A DNA stretch of 5,479 nucleotides, taken from Chlamydiota bacterium (GTDB lineage Bacteria; Chlamydiota; Chlamydiia; Chlamydiales; Rhabdochlamydiaceae). The notes beneath the pieces are model-generated. The model did no database searches, had not been told where the DNA came from, and saw only the letters and a list, made by a program, of their open reading frames with translations. Both the position numbers and the translations under genes were made by a program. The DNA lies in assembly GCA_016866585.1 (NCBI GenBank), contig VGMB01000121.1, positions 1 to 5,479 on the forward strand, given 5' to 3'. Positions 1-5,479 of the stretch are shown in pieces; positions within the stretch are counted from its first letter, which is position 1, and every line of letters starts with the position of its first letter.

Positions 1-575
1 AAATAGCAGAGCTTTTGCTAAGTAAAGAATTTGAGTTTTCTAAAGAGACGTTATCTCTTCTTTTAGGTAGGGCTGCATCTCATCGCAAAACACATAATGA
101 TATGGCTCACTTTTTGCTATCCAGATACAACACCCCTTCCAAGCTTGATATAAACCTAATTATTCCTGAGGCGGTAAAAGGTGGAGATGTGGAGCTTATT
201 ATATCGTTAGTTTCTAATCTAAACGAGTTATCTCAAAATGCTTTAGGTGTAGCTGTTATTAATGCTACACGAGTACGTAATGTGGAGATGATAAGGCTGC
301 TTCTTTCTTTTGATATCCCAATACCAGAGGCAGATAGACAAAAAGCTCTGACAAATGCGCTACTAATAAAGCGTAACGATGAGATTGCAAGCCTGCTTCT
401 TGTGGAAGGTGAGAGCTTAGAGCAAGAGTTTGCAAGAATAAGTCAGTTGCCTAGACCAGGTATTTTTGATCCCTCTTTTTCTTTAGAAAATCAAAATAGA
501 CGCGCCGCAAGCACTTCTTTCTTCCATGGAGCAACAATACGGATGCCAAGATTAGATTCGAGTGGAAGGAAATGA
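1..575 (+). CDS. Helical (ankyrin-like) repeat protein, 3' part only; paralog of the next gene
   Basis: This is the C-terminal part of a gene that enters from the left. The frame is open from its first full codon at position 3, and those residues (IAELLLSKEFEFSK) match IAETLLSTEYKFSK in the downstream gene. The TTG at 15 is therefore an internal Leu codon, not a start. About 190 residues are visible up to the TGA at 573-575. They form alternating helix pairs rich in LLL, with ankyrin-like spacing of 29-33 residues but without the canonical TPLHxA motif. They correspond to the last four units, and the end of the first, of the paralog at 725-2077. Relative to that paralog, this copy has two extra residues in one loop (about 88-99) and a longer, different tail (about 40 residues after QLPR, ending SSGRK). 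Whether it also carries an F-box-like N-terminus cannot be seen. Function is unknown; a secreted host-interaction protein is inference from the architecture of its paralog. Confidence 0.8.
   Translation, partial: IAELLLSKEFEFSKETLSLLLGRAASHRKTHNDMAHFLLSRYNTPSKLDINLIIPEAVKGGDVELIISLVSNLNELSQNALGVAVINATRVRNVEMIRLLLSFDIPIPEADRQKALTNALLIKRNDEIASLLLVEGESLEQEFARISQLPRPGIFDPSFSLENQNRRAASTSFFHGATIRMPRLDSSGRK
129..456 (+). repeat. Duplicated segment, copy 1 (matches 1682-2009)
   Basis: This segment aligns without gaps to 1682-2009 at a constant offset of 1553 bp. By eye there are about 33 differences in about 327 bp, or roughly 90% identity. The first 62 bp (129-190) match 1682-1743 exactly, including third codon positions. 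Upstream of 129 the match drops to roughly 70-75% and needs a 6-bp gap. It is part of the coding region, encoding the last ankyrin-like units. Confidence 0.85.
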
Positions 576-640
576 AGAGATGATTTTCATTCAAATTGTG
601 AGTAGATATTGCCATGCATGTTTTTTTAGTTTCTTTATCT

Positions 641-665
641 TATACTAACGTAGACGTTGTACAAT
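641..665 (+). promoter_or_regulatory. Possible promoter/operator region for the downstream gene
   Basis: The spacer before the 725 gene contains TATACT (641-646) and TACAAT (660-665), each one base off the TATAAT consensus. Neither has a convincing -35 box at 16-18 bp. TTGCCA (609-614) is a good -35 match but lies 26 bp before the first -10 candidate. Two dyads overlap this stretch: AACGT-AG-ACGTT (647-658) and TTGTACAA (657-664). An operator for a dimeric regulator is possible, but short palindromes occur by chance in AT-rich DNA. Confidence 0.2.
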
Positions 666-711
666 ATAGGCAAAATAAAGCGTATCCGGGGATGAATAGG
701 CTAATATAACA

Positions 712-716
712 TAAGG
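712..716 (+). promoter_or_regulatory. Ribosome binding site of the 725-2077 gene
   Basis: TAAGG matches the 5' part of the Shine-Dalgarno consensus TAAGGAGG and lies 8 nt before the ATG at 725. An in-frame TAA at 707-709 rules out any longer N-terminus in this frame, and the next in-frame Met is residue 106, so 725 is the supported start. Confidence 0.55.
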
Positions 717-724
717 TTAATACT

Positions 725-2077
725 ATGAGTCTTGTCCCTGTAAATCACATCCATTCCCATGTTTTAGTACATAATGATGCAGTTCAACAAAGCAATGGTT
801 TTTTATACACGGCCAGCTTACCTGTAGTGCTGCATGAGGTTGGTTCTAAAATTGTGGGTTATCTAGATAGAAAAAGTCTTCTAACTTTTGCAAGCTGCAG
901 CAGAGGTGTTCAAGAGGATTTGAAGGTTGCTTATTTTCAATCTAAAAGCAGCTTCTATTATGAATCAATCTTAAGATCCTGTCCTCAATTACTTTCAGAT
1001 CCTTCTGTAAGACTTGAGGTCCCTCAGCAGCCTTCTACGATGGGTGAGATGATAGATCGAATGCATTACTTTTTTATAGAAAAAATAAAGAATTGCGTTT
1101 TGACTCCTAATAGTAATGAGGAAAAGTTGGTATGTTTAGCAGAGTCTGTTGAGAAAGTCTCTTTTGAAAATGCTAAAGAGGTGCTAAATACTGCATTCCG
1201 GGTAAATTTTAACAAGTTTGAGTTAATTCATAAGTTTTTCATAGAATTGCAAGGTCGTATTCCCTCCGATCCTGATGAGGCTCATCAGTTTTTAACTGAT
1301 AAGGCGCAAGAAAGTAAGTTATTGCTTAAAACATTGTGTGAAAGTCCAAACGATGTATTAAGTGAAGAATCGAGTATGATTTCACAAATGTTAGCAGAGG
1401 GTAGTGTTGTTTTAAGTCCTCATGTCCATTTTTTTATTGAAGAGATAGTTAGAAGGTGTGATCGTTGTATCCTGCACTCTCTTATTGAATCCTCTAATAA
1501 TCTAAAAGAAAAATATGCAAATATAGCTTTTATGTATGCTGTGAAACAAAGTAGGTTTCCTATAGCAGAGACATTACTTAGCACGGAGTATAAATTCTCT
1601 AAAGAGGCATTATCTCTTCTGTTAGGTAAGGCCGTATCACATAACAAAAAAGATGTGGTTCGTTTTCTGCTCTCCAAATATAACACCCCTTCCAAGCTTG
1701 ATATAAACCTAATTATTCCTGAGGCGGTAAAAGGTGGAGATGTAGGGCTCGTTAGATCGTTAGTTTCTAATCTAAATGAGTTGTCTCAACATGCTTTAGG
1801 CGTAGCTGTTATTAATGCTACACGAGTGCGTAATGTGGAGATGCTAAGGTTGCTTCTTTCTTTTGATATCTCAATACCAGAGACAGATAGACAAAATGCT
1901 CTGACCGATGCGCTACTATTGCGTCGTAATGATGAAATTGCAAGACTTCTTCTTGTAGAAGGTGAGAACTTAGAGCAAGAGTTTGCAAGGGTAAGTCAAA
2001 TACCTAGACAAAATCTTTATGCAGATCCCCTTTCTTCTGTAGTAATTCTTACTAAACCTGCAGCAGGACATTCTTAA
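725..2077 (+). CDS. F-box-like and ankyrin-like helical repeat protein (putative effector)
   Basis: A complete 450-residue protein. Residues about 32-67 resemble an F-box: LP, then IVGYLDRKSLLTFASCSR, fitting the family pattern of LP, I..YL, a charged turn, then L....S. The LP-to-YL spacing is a few residues longer than usual. Residues about 68-262 are predominantly helical in appearance and unassigned. Residues 263-420 form five degenerate ankyrin-like units (about 263-293, 294-326, 327-355, 356-388, 389-420), each with an A-rich first helix and an LL-rich second helix, such as AVSHNKKDVVRFLLS, ATRVRNVEMLRLLLS and ALLLRRNDEIARLLL. There is no Sec signal peptide, transmembrane segment or C-terminal CaaX box. 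In eukaryotes F-boxes bind Skp1 in SCF ubiquitin ligases while repeats select substrates; intracellular bacteria use the same layout in effectors such as Legionella AnkB. A host-directed role here is inference. The gene follows a tandem paralog and converges on an AsmA-like gene. The F-box is the least certain part; a generic helical-repeat protein is the alternative. Confidence 0.8.
   Translation: MSLVPVNHIHSHVLVHNDAVQQSNGFLYTASLPVVLHEVGSKIVGYLDRKSLLTFASCSRGVQEDLKVAYFQSKSSFYYESILRSCPQLLSDPSVRLEVPQQPSTMGEMIDRMHYFFIEKIKNCVLTPNSNEEKLVCLAESVEKVSFENAKEVLNTAFRVNFNKFELIHKFFIELQGRIPSDPDEAHQFLTDKAQESKLLLKTLCESPNDVLSEESSMISQMLAEGSVVLSPHVHFFIEEIVRRCDRCILHSLIESSNNLKEKYANIAFMYAVKQSRFPIAETLLSTEYKFSKEALSLLLGKAVSHNKKDVVRFLLSKYNTPSKLDINLIIPEAVKGGDVGLVRSLVSNLNELSQHALGVAVINATRVRNVEMLRLLLSFDISIPETDRQNALTDALLLRRNDEIARLLLVEGENLEQEFARVSQIPRQNLYADPLSSVVILTKPAAGHS
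1682..2009 (+). repeat. Duplicated segment, copy 2 (matches 129-456)
   Basis: This is the second copy of the coding duplication, within the C-terminal repeat region of the F-box-like gene. It is identical to copy 1 across 1682-1743 and roughly 88% identical afterwards. Differences are a mixture of silent and amino-acid-changing substitutions, and both copies keep an open frame, so both appear to have been kept as coding sequence. Confidence 0.85.
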
Positions 2078-2115
2078 TTCACTGGATTGTGATTGTCAGT
2101 GCCTAATTTGCAACT

Positions 2116-2133
2116 AGATGCAGATCTTTTTTT
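2116..2133 (+). terminator. Weak terminator-like stem and T-run after the F-box-like gene
   Basis: In the 97-bp spacer between the convergent genes, AGAT-GCAG-ATCT (2116-2127) can form a 4-bp stem that runs directly into seven T residues (2127-2133). The position, about 40 bp after the stop, suits a terminator for the + strand gene, but the stem is short and AT-rich, well below a typical intrinsic terminator. I saw no terminator for the - strand gene in this spacer. Confidence 0.25.
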
Positions 2134-2174
2134 CTATTTGTTAGCAAATATCCATCATTAGGCCAAACGGGCAT

Positions 2175-5100
2175 TCACTTAAGCAGCTTAAATACCTGTT
2201 TTAGGGGCTTATCGCCTTTTTTAAAGTGAGCCTTTTTGGGTTTAGTTTTTTTTGCAGGAGCATTTTGAGGGGGCTCTTGCTTTGCTGGTGTATTTTTTTC
2301 CCATGGAAAAGGACGTTTCGCTGGAGGTGTACTTCTGTCGTTGAGTGGAAGGGCTCCAAGCTTGTTGATGAATTTGCCAAATAGAGCTCCTGTAGGTCCA
2401 CCTGCCAGCCCACCTGCCAGGTCGGCCTGCTGCAGAGCAAGTAGCGCTGCTACCTTTGCAGTGGCCTTGCCTGTGTTGAGCTTCACATCACGCAGAGACC
2501 CTGTCATCGGGATCTGAAGAACATAGTCATCGGGAAGATTCTTTATATTGAAAGCCCTGGCTAGGCAGTCCGCCGTTAGTCCAAGGACCATGTCGACGTT
2601 GTCTTTAAGGGGGTATATCTGTCCCCACAGCGCTATGTCGAAAGTCTCAGCCACTAGGATATCGGCCCTGTCTACGTCGATGGTTCCCTGGCGCAAGCTG
2701 AAGTCTATAGGAGTAAACCAAAGGTTGAGGTGTTGATTTTGGGTCAGCTGTACCGATTTAAGAAGTGAAAGAGCTAGGTTTAAGTTTCCTTCATTCTTAC
2801 AGGAGATCTGGCCAAGCTCAAGCCTTGCGTAGGGTATATTGATCTTTTTGAAAGAGAAGTCTATCACAGGCAGAACAAACCCTTGAGGTTGTATCTCTAT
2901 CGTGATTGGGTTTGTAGAGCGGATCTCTGTGATTGATAGGGGGTTTACTTCACCAAGCAAAAACTTACTTAGCTCAGGCGTCATCGTAACCTGTGCATAT
3001 ATAGGCTCTTTGAGCGTTAAGGAACCACTATTCATCATGCCAGAGAGCGATGCGCGTGTATTGATCGTATTAATATTAACCTTTACTGGACCTGTGGCAT
3101 TCTGGAGGTTGGCAGAGGCCACCGCTGTTATGCTCTGGCCAAAAAGAGCTGTAAATGACTCAGAGTGATTGCCTAGCGTCGAGGCGAAAAAATCAAAAAC
3201 GCTAGAGGGCACTTTGTTGATCGTTGCAGTGATATTTGTGGATATTTTAGATAGGTCTACTTTATTTGCGCTGTCATAAAGACCTGAGAGTGATGCCTGG
3301 ATATTGATTGTTCCATTCAGGTCTGTCCCTTTAAACCTGGTTCCGGATGTCTCAGTTGATATTGTCATCTTAAGAGGACTGTCTCCAGGTTGCTTCTCTA
3401 AGCTTACTTTAGAGTTCTTCATAGAGATGGATTTTTTTTTCTTGTTATCAGTAAATGACAAAGACTCATTTTGTATTACAGCCGAGATCTTTGTATCCTT
3501 AGAGCCCAAGGTCAAGCACCCCGCACCAGCGGCACTTGGACAGCTGCTAGCAGATAAGGGTAACTTTAGATCTGTGATACTTGTCGAGAAAACGGTACTC
3601 TCTGTCAGGCTGAAAGGGGGTGGAGTCGTATCTCTGCTCAGTAACTTGTCAATCTCTAGGTAGCTTTCCGGTGTTACAGTTAGCATTGCTTGCATCGGCC
3701 CTGATGTGATCTGGAGTATGCCATTTTGTGCAAGCAAGCTGCCATTGAGTGAAAGGTTGGAGCTTGTCACAGACAGCTGCGCAGCCTTTTTAGGCTCTGC
3801 AAATGTGAATTGTGATTTGATATCGACAGTTGTACCTAAAATTTTAGTAAGTGAAGGGCCTATTGCTCCAATCTGAAGTAGGTCCACTGGCATGTTTTGT
3901 ATGTTCATGTTTCCAGATAGCACAGCTCTTTCAAAAGAGAATGAATTGCCTTTAAACAGCGATTCTGCTTTAGCATTAACGTCTATAGAGCAGATGCTGG
4001 AATTACTTTGAAGCAGTAGCGATATTTTCGAGTCTATTGTACTGTCAACGCCGGAATAGTCTATGTTGCCTTTTAGGCTTTGTAGCTGCGCTTTGCGTGT
4101 TCCCATCTTATTCTGGATGTTGATGGTATTGGCATAGACCTTTGTTTGTAGGTTTGTTTTTGAGATCATTTCAAAGTCAATAGGGAGCTTTTGCCCGATA
4201 AATTCAATCTGGAGTTTCGCAGGTTGTGTCAGATATACTCTATTGCTGTCCGGCATTACCATGCCAAGTAGGTTGTTATCTAGAAGAATAGAAAGTTTAG
4301 TGTTACTCTTAGGAGTGAAGATCTTGGATTTAAAGTCTATCGATCCGTCTACATGTGCTGAAAAGTGAGAAGTGTTTATATTGCATATAAGGCTTGACAG
4401 GGTCGCTATATCTAGGTCAATTTCGATGTTATTAAAGCTTATAGGGAAAGTTTTATTTCTTATAAGATCTAGTTTTGGTGTCTTGAGAGTTATCTTAAGA
4501 TTTATGTCTTGTGGGTCTGCTAGGTTAGGTATAGAAAGCTCTTTGACAGCCATAGTGATGTCCACAGGGTGAGATAAAGCAACTTGTTGTCTTGGATGAA
4601 GAAATTGATATAGTTCTTCCGTCAGTTGCAATGATGCCGATAGAGGTTCTTGAAGTATAAGCTCATCTTTGTAAACAAGCTTGGCATTTTTTATTTTCAG
4701 ATATGTGCTATCGATGGATGCTTGTATATTATAAATTTCTTTATATAGGCTAAAGGATAGCTGAGCGTTGATTGAATTTCCCAGTGCTGCAGAGAAAACA
4801 TCCCTATCTGCAAGGTTAGATAGCAACTTAGAGGGGATATTTGTCATATCCATGTTTAAGTTAAGCTGCCTGTGTGGGAAGAAAAATATCTTTGAGTTGC
4901 CTTCTGCTTTGATCATCCCTTGTTGCGATCCTTGCGATACCGGACAGCTTATTTTTATGTTCGAGCCGTTATCTATTGAGCGCGAATCTAGGTTGAGCAT
5001 CATAGGACCAGCCACTATCGGTGCGCTATCATAGCCCGCGATTGTCACAGGATCTATGTTTAAAATTGCGTCCATTTTAAGGTCATTAATGTTTATTCCG

Positions 5101-5479
5101 GTGCTCTTGATGGGTAGTTCAAAGAGGCTTAATGTGACCTTGCCAGTCACAGGCCCTTGTATGGATTTAGGTAGGTTGCGCCAAAAAGAACGTAATGTAT
5201 CAGCATCCGTTTTGAATGCTAGATAGCCTGGTTCGTTTATCGTCACAACATTTCCATCAGAAAGCGTTGACAGTTTTCCCTGCACTTTATCTGAAGATAT
5301 GTTGAAGTTAAGACTTGCCTTGGTTCTCGATATCTGTCCTGATAGGTCTAGGTTTAGATTACCGCCAAGGGTTTTTTCGAGAGAGTTCTTAAGAGAAGGA
5401 TTAATGAGTGCAGCTACCTGGTCTAGACCTCTAGTCGGCAGGTTGGTAAGTGCTGCGTTTATGCTTATCTCAGAATCAA
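2175..5479 (-). CDS. AsmA/TamB-like periplasmic protein with repeated beta-rich modules, N-terminus outside the window
   Basis: The C-terminal 1,100 residues of a very large protein. The frame stays open past the GTG at 5285 for 64 more codons to the window edge. Those codons encode module sequence (NLP, then INPSL, then TLGGNLNLDLSG), so the true start lies further right. Below, residue 1 is the codon at 5285. The chain is dominated by alternating hydrophobic/polar beta strands rich in N, S, T and L. Modules recur near -55 to 35, 146-230, 460-548 and 687-777, with a half module near 290-369. Residues about 855-945 resemble the AsmA C-terminal domain: FTPIDFSLRQGTIDV, a G.I.L strand, then IPMTGSLRDVKLNTGKA. 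An Ala/Gly-rich stretch (954-980) and a Pro/Lys-rich tail (986-1036) follow. AsmA-family proteins are anchored in the inner membrane by an N-terminal helix and span the periplasm, where they are linked to phospholipid transport and outer-membrane assembly. The anchor would be outside the window. Membership is judged by eye; the exact subfamily (AsmA, TamB or YhdP type) is open. Confidence 0.8.
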   Translation of the reverse strand, partial: DSEISINAALTNLPTRGLDQVAALINPSLKNSLEKTLGGNLNLDLSGQISRTKASLNFNISSDKVQGKLSTLSDGNVVTINEPGYLAFKTDADTLRSFWRNLPKSIQGPVTGKVTLSLFELPIKSTGININDLKMDAILNIDPVTIAGYDSAPIVAGPMMLNLDSRSIDNGSNIKISCPVSQGSQQGMIKAEGNSKIFFFPHRQLNLNMDMTNIPSKLLSNLADRDVFSAALGNSINAQLSFSLYKEIYNIQASIDSTYLKIKNAKLVYKDELILQEPLSASLQLTEELYQFLHPRQQVALSHPVDITMAVKELSIPNLADPQDINLKITLKTPKLDLIRNKTFPISFNNIEIDLDIATLSSLICNINTSHFSAHVDGSIDFKSKIFTPKSNTKLSILLDNNLLGMVMPDSNRVYLTQPAKLQIEFIGQKLPIDFEMISKTNLQTKVYANTINIQNKMGTRKAQLQSLKGNIDYSGVDSTIDSKISLLLQSNSSICSIDVNAKAESLFKGNSFSFERAVLSGNMNIQNMPVDLLQIGAIGPSLTKILGTTVDIKSQFTFAEPKKAAQLSVTSSNLSLNGSLLAQNGILQITSGPMQAMLTVTPESYLEIDKLLSRDTTPPPFSLTESTVFSTSITDLKLPLSASSCPSAAGAGCLTLGSKDTKISAVIQNESLSFTDNKKKKSISMKNSKVSLEKQPGDSPLKMTISTETSGTRFKGTDLNGTINIQASLSGLYDSANKVDLSKISTNITATINKVPSSVFDFFASTLGNHSESFTALFGQSITAVASANLQNATGPVKVNINTINTRASLSGMMNSGSLTLKEPIYAQVTMTPELSKFLLGEVNPLSITEIRSTNPITIEIQPQGFVLPVIDFSFKKINIPYARLELGQISCKNEGNLNLALSLLKSVQLTQNQHLNLWFTPIDFSLRQGTIDVDRADILVAETFDIALWGQIYPLKDNVDMVLGLTADCLARAFNIKNLPDDYVLQIPMTGSLRDVKLNTGKATAKVAALLALQQADLAGGLAGGPTGALFGKFINKLGALPLNDRSTPPAKRPFPWEKNTPAKQEPPQNAPAKKTKPKKAHFKKGDKPLKQVFKLLK
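2451..2723 (-). other. AsmA-like C-terminal domain within the large - strand gene
   Basis: Residues about 855-945 (residue 1 at 5285). The order of elements is typical of AsmA C-termini: an F-x-x-I-D strand with a following G (LRQGTIDVDRADI), a strand ending in the W-G-x-I turn (ALWGQIYPLKD), a strand pair (VDMVLGLTADCL), then an I-P-x-x-G-S-L turn and a K-rich helix (GKATAKVAALLALQQ). This part best identifies the family. It is a visual match, not a profile score. Confidence 0.6.
3432..3440 (-). repeat. A9 homopolymer in the coding strand of the AsmA-like gene
   Basis: Nine T residues on the + strand read as A9 in the mRNA, within the codons for an N-K-K-K-K-S run (residues about 614-619). 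The frame is intact here and the protein continues for more than 400 residues. The tract could allow replication or transcriptional slippage, but no second state is visible. Confidence 0.5.

Noticed and set aside
15..17. TTG as the start codon of the left gene
   Set aside because: The frame is open before it and the preceding codons (IAEL) match the interior of the paralog, so the gene simply enters from outside the window.
725..800. N-terminal Sec signal peptide on the F-box-like protein
   Set aside because: The first 30 residues have several His and polar residues and no continuous hydrophobic core after a basic start.
1420..1695. 91-codon open frame on the - strand
   Set aside because: It lies fully antisense to the repeat-coding gene, whose frame is supported by paralog conservation, and its protein shows no recognisable features.
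2056..2077. C-terminal CaaX lipidation signal as in Legionella AnkB
   Set aside because: The protein ends in AAGHS with no cysteine, so host prenylation is not supported.
2135..2150. TATTTG-TTAG-CAAATA hairpin as a terminator for the - strand gene
   Set aside because: The stem is entirely weak, and read on the - strand it is followed by A residues rather than a T-run, so it does not fit an intrinsic terminator.
2201..2440. 79-codon open frame on the - strand
   Set aside because: It is an alternative frame inside the 3' end of the AsmA-like gene, where the main frame carries the coherent family sequence.
3304..3663. 119-codon open frame on the + strand
   Set aside because: It is antisense to the AsmA-like gene and its hydrophobic appearance is a by-product of the opposite strand. 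Shorter + strand frames at 2548-2736, 2902-3168, 4372-4572 and 4768-5034 were dropped for the same reason.
5283..5285. GTG as the start codon of the large - strand gene
   Set aside because: Sixty-four further codons without a stop continue the same module sequence to the window edge, so this GTG is an internal Val.

Overview
The window holds two co-oriented, related genes on the + strand facing one long gene on the - strand. Both outer genes run off the window, and only the middle one is complete. Nothing identifies the species outright: there is no rRNA, tRNA or well-known marker gene. The gene content (an F-box-like plus ankyrin-like helical-repeat protein with a tandem paralog, next to an AsmA/TamB-type envelope protein, moderately AT-rich) suggests a Gram-negative intracellular bacterium. 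An amoeba-associated chlamydia (Parachlamydiales-like) is my best guess and a Legionella-like organism the alternative. This is inference.

Left part (1-575): the 3' part of a helical-repeat protein gene whose start lies before the window. After a 149-bp spacer (576-724) comes its complete paralog (725-2077, 450 aa). The paralog has an F-box-like segment near its N-terminus (about residues 32-67), an unassigned helical middle, and five degenerate ankyrin-like units of about 29-33 residues (263-420). The two genes are about 90% identical over some 327 bp, including 62 bp with no difference, so they arose by duplication and have probably exchanged sequence since. By analogy with F-box/ankyrin effectors of intracellular bacteria, they could act on host ubiquitin ligases, but no secretion signal is proven.

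Right part (2175-5479, - strand): a protein of more than 1,100 residues, open through the right edge. It has repeated beta-rich modules and a C-terminal region resembling AsmA-family proteins, then a Pro/Lys-rich tail. The family is linked to lipid transfer or outer-membrane assembly across the periplasm. I could align four full modules and one half module by eye.

Genes 2 and 3 converge on a 97-bp spacer (2078-2174) containing only a weak terminator-like element. There is no gene-free stretch over 300 bp. I saw no CRISPR array, insertion sequence, tRNA, rRNA or riboswitch. Nothing suggests that the + strand pair works together with the - strand gene.
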